A stretch of DNA of 64,000 nt from Tetragonia tetragonoides (Eukaryota > Streptophyta > Magnoliopsida > Caryophyllales > Aizoaceae). The DNA lies in assembly GCA_038025085.1 (NCBI GenBank), contig CM076147.1:5995501-6059500 (forward strand), written 5' to 3'. Below, piece by piece: positions 58,633-64,000 of this stretch (positions are counted from its first letter, which is position 1; the number at the start of each line of letters is the position of its first letter). The translations under genes were made by a program, and so were the position numbers. The notes beneath the pieces were generated by a model, which was given only the letters and a program-made list of their open reading frames with translations, was not told the DNA's origin and did no database searches.

Positions 58633-59202
58633 GTAAGTATATATGCTAATCTAATTTTACTGTTTTATATATTGAATTTTTTTTGATGTAATATGTATCG
58701 ATGATTTTTACTTGATTTTGTCACCCTATTTTCCGAATCCTGGATACGCCACTGATGCCGTTACATATCAGAGAAGTATGCAAGCCAAGGAAACACACAA
58801 CTTTATGGGACAAACCCATTGGTGAAAGCATCAATCGAGCAGTGGATAGAGGCAGAGAGCCAGAGCTTTAGCCCACCTTCATCAACCTTGCTGTTCCAGC
58901 TTGTCATTGCACCTCGAATGAAACGCGAGCAAGATGAAGGACTGATCAAGGAGAACAAGGAGAAGCTGTCCAAAGTGCTCGATGTCTATGAGAAAAGGCT
59001 TGGAGAGAGCCGTTACTTAGCTGGTGATGACTTCACCCTAGCTGATCTCTCTCACTTGCCTTACTCCCAGTATTTGGTGAGTGACACTGATGTAAAGGAG
59101 CTTTTCGTGTCGAGAGACAATGTAGGGAGGTGGTGGGAGGAGATTTCGAGTCGTGACTATTGGAAGAAGGTGGTTGAAATGCAGAGACCTCCCCCTTCGT
59201 AA

Positions 59203-61068
59203 TAACAAAACTCTCGAGTTTTGAGAGATTCTTGCTACCTTCCTGCTTGTATTATCCTATCAGTACTCAGTAGGATTGACTTATGTCGACGGTTTACAAT
59301 GAAAATGAATGGCATTACTGAATTTGGAACATGGTTTTTACATAGCTAATTGCACCTGTTAGGTTATGTGCCTTTCATAGTTGAACCATTGGCCTGTATG
59401 CAACCTTAGCTTATGCTACAAGTCATTAATCTCTTAAGCAGCAGATGCTACAGAGGATGCTATGCATATTAGATGTTGCAGTCCTGATTAAAGCTTTGAA
59501 TTGGTCTTTGTGTCATATACAACAGGTAGTGGACCTCAATATACCTGATTCTTTCAAATCTTAGGGAACCATGGTAAAGTTTCATCGAACTGTCCACGAT
59601 TATAGGCTTAGACCACATAACTGTCTCTTTACACTTGGAGAAATGTGTTGAATGAGCTGTGTTTGTCTTTAAATTCCTGCAGTTAGAATCCATATCAAAG
59701 TCATATTATCTGATAATGGTTGGTGTGTTTTGGTAACATTAGAACTCGACAAAGGATGACCCCTATTCCAGATTTGGTTACTTCTTTTGGAGTTAAAAAC
59801 CTTCTCCTGCAGGATATATTTTGTTTTCGTTGGAAGAATCAGCTCATTAGTTCATCCAGTCAGGGCAAAAATCACTATCTTTCATGTACAAGCAGAGGGG
59901 ATAGTCTATGCAAACCCACAAATACGTCATTGCACACAACAATTCGATTACGTAGCCTATACCCAGGATTTAACCCCTCTTATCTCACTAAGAAGAAAAA
60001 CGAAACAGGTAATCAACTCATACTATCTTCATCATTACAGTAACTATTGTATCTAATATTAACAAGGTACTGAATCTGCCCATGTCCCTTATACAGTAGT
60101 TGCTAAAGCTGCTTTCTACCCCTAACCAATTTGCAGAACCATCTCAGTTCTTCCTAAATACTAACAGGTCATCTATGTATAACACACCAGTTGATTACCC
60201 TCTGCCAGATATCATCTGACAGTTCACAACTTCACACTCAACGACGAGATGTTTCGTGCATGTTTACAACTCTCTTCTTGTTTCCTCACAACACGCACCT
60301 GTTAACCAGCTGCGTATCTCTGCTTTCATATATATAAACTGTACCAAGTTTGTGAGAAACAGCCAACCAAAATATGACCCTTTGTTTAGGCACAGACATA
60401 GGTTCCTGAACAACTCTCAACTGTCTTAGCTTGCAGTCATGATGCCTTCAGAGATCAACCACATAAAACTGTCCACTGTCCACTCCCTCCTTACTTTCTT
60501 AACATGTGTTCAGTTGCTGCACATTGCCACAAGAGACTACAAATTCATCTCTCAAATAAAGAGCACTTTTCCACATCCAATATGCAGGTAGGTGATATCC
60601 AGCAGACAGCAGCCAAAAACTCTGATCACTAAACCCAGAAGGAATCTTGTTAAATTTTCATTTTCTAACCCTAGGGATTCGATGAATCAAGTGGTTAATA
60701 ACCTTCCCAAATCTCCTAAATATAGAGTTGAACCTACAAACTTAAAGGACACATGGTAAAGAGCATTGGGAGATAGCTTTGCTTGCATCGACAACAGTCT
60801 TTCTAACTACCATTATCTACAAGGGGTGATACATTCTCTTCATAACACCAGTAAAGTTGTTAGAATGTAAGTTGCTTATTATTATTTCATTGCACATGGC
60901 TGCTAAAACAACTGGAGAAGCCTGGCTTTACTTAGCTATATCAGTCCTACCATTTTAGTTTAACTAGTTCTCTAATATAATCAAGTGATCAAGTTGAAGC
61001 AATCCAATTTACTAAGACTCATGCAACTCACATATAGTAATCCCCCATCACCTTAAGTACTACACTTG
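59203..61068. other. Intergenic, no gene seen
   Basis: This is 1.87 kb downstream of the GST remnant. Frames at 59720-60056 and 59469-59693 have no domain. The first 100-150 bp are probably the old GST 3' UTR. Confidence 0.5.
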
Positions 61069-61929
61069 TGTTGGGGAAAACTACGGTATTTAACCACAAT
61101 CACAACAACAGATAATCGGAAATATAAAGTGCACACGATATTTTTACGTGGGAAACCCCTCTTAATTAGGGGAAAAACCACGGTGCGGATCTCCACGAAC
61201 TAAAATATAATCCACTATGATAATCAAGAGTACAAGGCAACAATCATAAAATCAAACAACAAGTAGACTATCTATCTTTGGTACTAGTACAAATTGACAA
61301 AACCCTAGCTCAATTTGATACTCCCACAAACCCAAAGATACACCCACAAATATCTGTCGATGACCGATCCAAGTACTCTGATTATCTTCACCCGAACAAG
61401 CCGAATCAACCGTGAGTTGGACAAACCTTTTGGAGAACACCTCTCTTCCTCTCACTCTCTGTTTGTTGGCACTCACTGGCTCTTTTTCTTTTCTTTGTTT
61501 CGGCTTCCGGTCACGGCTGAACTCACTGACCAAAACAAAAGGCCTCTGCCTTTTTCAATCTCTTCTGTTCCTCTCATTCTCTGTTTGTTGGCACTCAGTG
61601 GCTCTTTTTCTTTTCTTTGTTTCGGCTTCCTGTCACGGCTGAACTCACTGACCAAAACAAAAGGCCACTGCCTTTTTCAATCTCTTGCTGAAGCTTCTAG
61701 AGGAAGCCTAACACACAATGGTTTACTTTAGCCATCCACTCTATTGGGCTAATAAACTAAGTCAACTAAGCCCACTAATTGGTCACCAAATCAATTCACG
61801 TACAACAGAATTCTTGTTTCTGTTTTTCTTTTTTTTTTTTTTTGTTTTATTTTAATTTCTTTACAAAACTAAAATAAAATAAAACACAACTTAATAATAG
61901 TATTTGGTATTTGGGGCGTTACCTCAACA
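61069..61929 (-). repeat. LTR (3' in element orientation) with internal tandem duplication
   Basis: Compared with the right LTR, this copy carries a second tandem unit of 122 bp (units starting at 61446 and 61568, each from ttcctctca(c/t)tctctg to tttttcaatctctt). The right LTR has a single unit. Confidence 0.9.
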
Positions 61930-63262
61930 AATTCTCCCTCGACCCAAATCACCAAATACCTCCACCTTATCCGAGAAACGGACCTTCTTCTTCACGGTCT
62001 TACTCCTCCCTACGCAATGACCGTCAACATAGCACAAGTTGTTCTCCGCCTTCCTCCCTTGCACAATCAAAGTAGCACCACTATACACCTTGCACCACCT
62101 TCCCGTACCAATGTATCTACACCCTTGCGATGTCAACTCACCCAACGAAATCACATTGACACGAGCATTGGGTACATACCTCACATTGTGGAAGGTTCTA
62201 GTCACACCACCATGGAGCTCAATTCGGATGCTACCCATCGCTTTCACCTTCATCTTACCACTCCCCATGTTGATGTCACCATACTCACCATCTTGGCACA
62301 AAGTATCAAACATAGCATGGTCTCTACAAATGTGAACTGAAGCGCCGGAGTCCAACACCCAACTCTCTTGGCTTTCCTTCCTCTCATTGTTACTAGCCAA
62401 GTGCAACTCATCATTAGCATCATAAGACATACCCACATTAGAGGAACCGCTATCATCATCAATTTTAGTCTTACCCATCTTCTCTTGCAGCTGCTTGAAA
62501 CTCTTCAAATCATCTCTCATCTTTGGGCAACGACTCTGAATATGACCCTTCTCACCACAATAGTAACAGTCCATGTTACTAAAGTCTCTCGCGCGCGACT
62601 TCGATCTACTTCTAGGGCCACCTCCTCTTCTCTCATGATTCCTCCCTCTTTCGGACACCTCCGCAGCTAGTACTCGATCTCCTCCATCACCTGAAGAGAT
62701 ATCATCAACCTGCAACATCATCCGATCATTCTCTCTCAACATTGTCATTGCTTCATTTAGCGTAATCTCTGTCCTCCCTACAAGTAATGTCTGCACAATT
62801 GGCCTGTAGAACGTATGTAGTGAAGCCAACAATAACAATGCCTCCTCTTGATTCGGAGATCTTCTCATCTGCATTTCTCAACTGACATACTAGCTGGTTA
62901 AAATTGTTAATGTGGTCCTGCAATAGTGTACCTTGCTCCATCTTCAGCTGATACAACTCATATCTCAAACAAAGCTTGTTAGTCAGTGACTTTGATGCAT
63001 ATACGCTCTGGAGCTTATCCAACAACTTCTTTGGATCTGTCTCAGTCAAGTAATTATACTTAATCTCCGGAGCCATAGCTAATCTAATAGTACTGACAAC
63101 TTTCTTCTTCTTCGATGTCCATTGGGCATCGGTCACCCCACTAGGCTTTGTCTCATCTAAAGCCTCATCTAAGTTCTGCTGAACCAACAAATCCTCAACA
63201 GTACTTTTCCACACAGTAAAATTAATTTTACCATCAAACAAAGGAATCTCAAATTTGGGCAC
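61930..63262 (-). pseudogene. Gag-protease polyprotein, frameshifted
   Basis: The minus-strand frame from 63262 begins MPKFEIPLFDGKINFTVWKS and covers the UBN2-type gag domain (LRYELYQLKMEQGTLLQDHI, NNFNQLVCQLRNADEKISE). A one-base shift near 62860 passes to the next frame (EEALLLLASLHTFYRPIVQT). This contains a CCHC knuckle (CYYCGEKGHIQSRC, near 62570-62530), a protease motif (WVLDSGASVHIC, near 62365-62330) and IGTGRWCKVYSGATLIVQG, ending at the LTR border in VRFSDKVEVFGDLGRG. The protease lacks nothing obvious, but integrase and RT are missing. Confidence 0.85.
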
Positions 63263-63361
63263 ACTACCATAAATCTTAACTGCACAAAATAATTCCTCCC
63301 TTCAACAAATACAGTAATTTTTTCACCACACGGATCCTACAACCAAAGCTCTAATACCACT

Positions 63362-64000
63362 TGTTGGGGAAAACTACAGTATTTAACCACAATCACAACA
63401 ACAGATAATCGGAAATATAAAGTGCACACGATATTTTTACGTGGAAAACCCTCTCAATTAGGGGAAAAAACCACGGTGCGGATCTCCACGAACTAAAATA
63501 TTATCCACTATGATAATCAAGAGTACAAAGACAACAATCACAAAATCAAACAACAAGTAGACTATCTATCTTTGATACTAGTACAAATTGACAAACCCTA
63601 GTTCAATTTAGTATTCCCATAAACCCAAAGATACACCCACAAATACCTGTCGATGACCGATCCGAGTACTCTGATTATTTCACCCGAACAAGCCAAATCA
63701 ACCGTAAGCTGGACAAACCTTTTGGAAAACACCTCTGTTCCTCTCACTCTCTGTTTGTTGGCACTCACTGGCTCTTAATCTTTTCTTTGTTTCGGCTTCT
63801 TGTCACGGCTGAACTCACTGACCAAAACAAAAGGCCTCTGCCTTTTTCAATCTCTTGCTGAAGCTTCTAGAGGAAGCCTAACACACAATGGTTTACTTTG
63901 GCCACCCGCTCTATTGGGCTAATAAACTAAGTCAACTAAGCCCACTAATTGGTCACCATTCACGTACAATAGAATTCTTATTTCTGTTTTTCTTCTTTTT
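63362..64000 (-). repeat. LTR (5' in element orientation), cut by the window end
   Basis: It matches the left LTR from its start (tgttggggaaaactac) onward with a few percent differences and one copy of the 122-bp unit. The remaining part lies beyond 64000. Confidence 0.9.

Larger units (their letters stand above)
56926..58754 (+). mobile_element. Gene-capturing (Pack-type) hAT transposon
   Basis: Ends cattggcggatgcaaagg and cctggatacgccactg are inverted relatives. atgccgtt is duplicated exactly at 56918-56925 and 58755-58762. It has no transposase. The interior holds a pyrimidine-rich leader-like stretch (57055-57090), an open frame at 57769-58095 and two exons of a WAT1/UMAMIT gene. It sits in exon 3 of a GST gene in the same orientation as the captured exons. 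The ends match the MITE at 31131-31589. Confidence 0.9.
55488..59202 (+). pseudogene. GSTF: Phi-class glutathione S-transferase, frameshifted and transposon-disrupted
   Basis: Exon 1 (55488-55639) starts MGTPVKVYGPAMSPVVSRVL, with the active-site Ser region of phi GSTs. After LLEKK one base is missing; in the next frame the expected VQFEHLSVNMSKGEHKSPAF follows up to the donor. Exon 2 (55734-55782) gives PFGQVPAFEDENISLF, the glutathione-binding loop. Exon 3 begins at 56905 (SRAICR) but is cut by a hAT element (56926-58754). It resumes at 58763 with YISEKYASQGNTQLYG and contains the C-terminal helical domain (KVLDVYEKRLGESRYLAGDD, FTLADLSHLPY) up to a stop at 59202. Intact phi GSTs conjugate glutathione in the cytosol. 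The intron of 1.1 kb (55783-56904) is long for this family. Two independent lesions make function very unlikely. Confidence 0.92.
61069..64000 (-). mobile_element. Copia-type LTR element with gag and protease only (continues past the window)
   Basis: A left LTR at 61069-61929 and a right LTR starting at 63362 (639 bp visible) share sequence throughout. On the minus strand LTRs begin tgttgaggtaacgcccc and end ttttccccaaca. The primer site tggtattagagc (63359-63348) next to the right LTR and the purine tract gtcgagggagaat next to the left one set the direction. The internal region is only 1.43 kb and holds gag and protease. Integrase, RT and RNase H are absent. Confidence 0.9.

Noticed and set aside
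59720..60056. Two overlapping frames downstream of the GST remnant
   Set aside because: No domain and no splice context, and they overlap each other in different frames.

Overview
This is a stretch of flowering-plant nuclear DNA, and the gene structures suggest a dicot. It is AT-rich and holds spliced genes with GT-AG introns, LTR retrotransposons with tRNA-iMet primer sites, LINEs, MITEs, hAT and CACTA elements. Some MITE families (arms like gaccgtcccatggtgagac) resemble repeats I associate with Caryophyllales, but that placement is only a guess.

Only two host genes look intact. A transformer-2-like SR splicing factor lies on the + strand (coding exons 7779-12819, seven coding segments, 232 aa). 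A MscS-like (MSL group II) mechanosensitive channel lies on the - strand (40148-35931, five exons, 927 aa). A third gene, a phi-class glutathione S-transferase (55488-59202, +), is dead: exon 1 has a one-base frameshift, and a 1.83-kb hAT element sits in exon 3 with an exact 8-bp target duplication. That hAT carries two spliced-type exons of a WAT1/UMAMIT transporter, so it is a gene-capturing (Pack-type) transposon.

The rest is layered mobile DNA. From left to right: a young Copia element (2-6167) inside the RNase H domain of a 5'-truncated LINE (6168-7545), which also carries a 58-bp LTR-like insertion; SINE, MITE and TRIM insertions (14.5-22.3 kb); a full-length decayed LINE (23117-29396) with a recognisable target duplication; a 3-unit tandem repeat; hAT and Tourist MITEs; another LINE fragment; the MSL gene; a 1.08-kb near-palindromic fold-back element (43484-44560); a retroposon with an exact 17-bp target duplication (45654-49713) interrupted by a CACTA element and a MITE; next to it a three-level nest, Tourist-like > hAT > gag-only Copia (49727-54169); the GST pseudogene; and at the right edge a second LTR element that keeps only gag and protease (61069-end, - strand).

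There is no operon-like cooperation between genes here. The window mainly records the order of insertions, which can be read from target duplications, empty sites and disrupted reading frames. I found no convincing new defence or metabolic system. The most unusual objects are the Pack-hAT inside the GST gene, the fold-back element, the 58-bp LTR-like insertion and the two gag-retaining, pol-less LTR elements.
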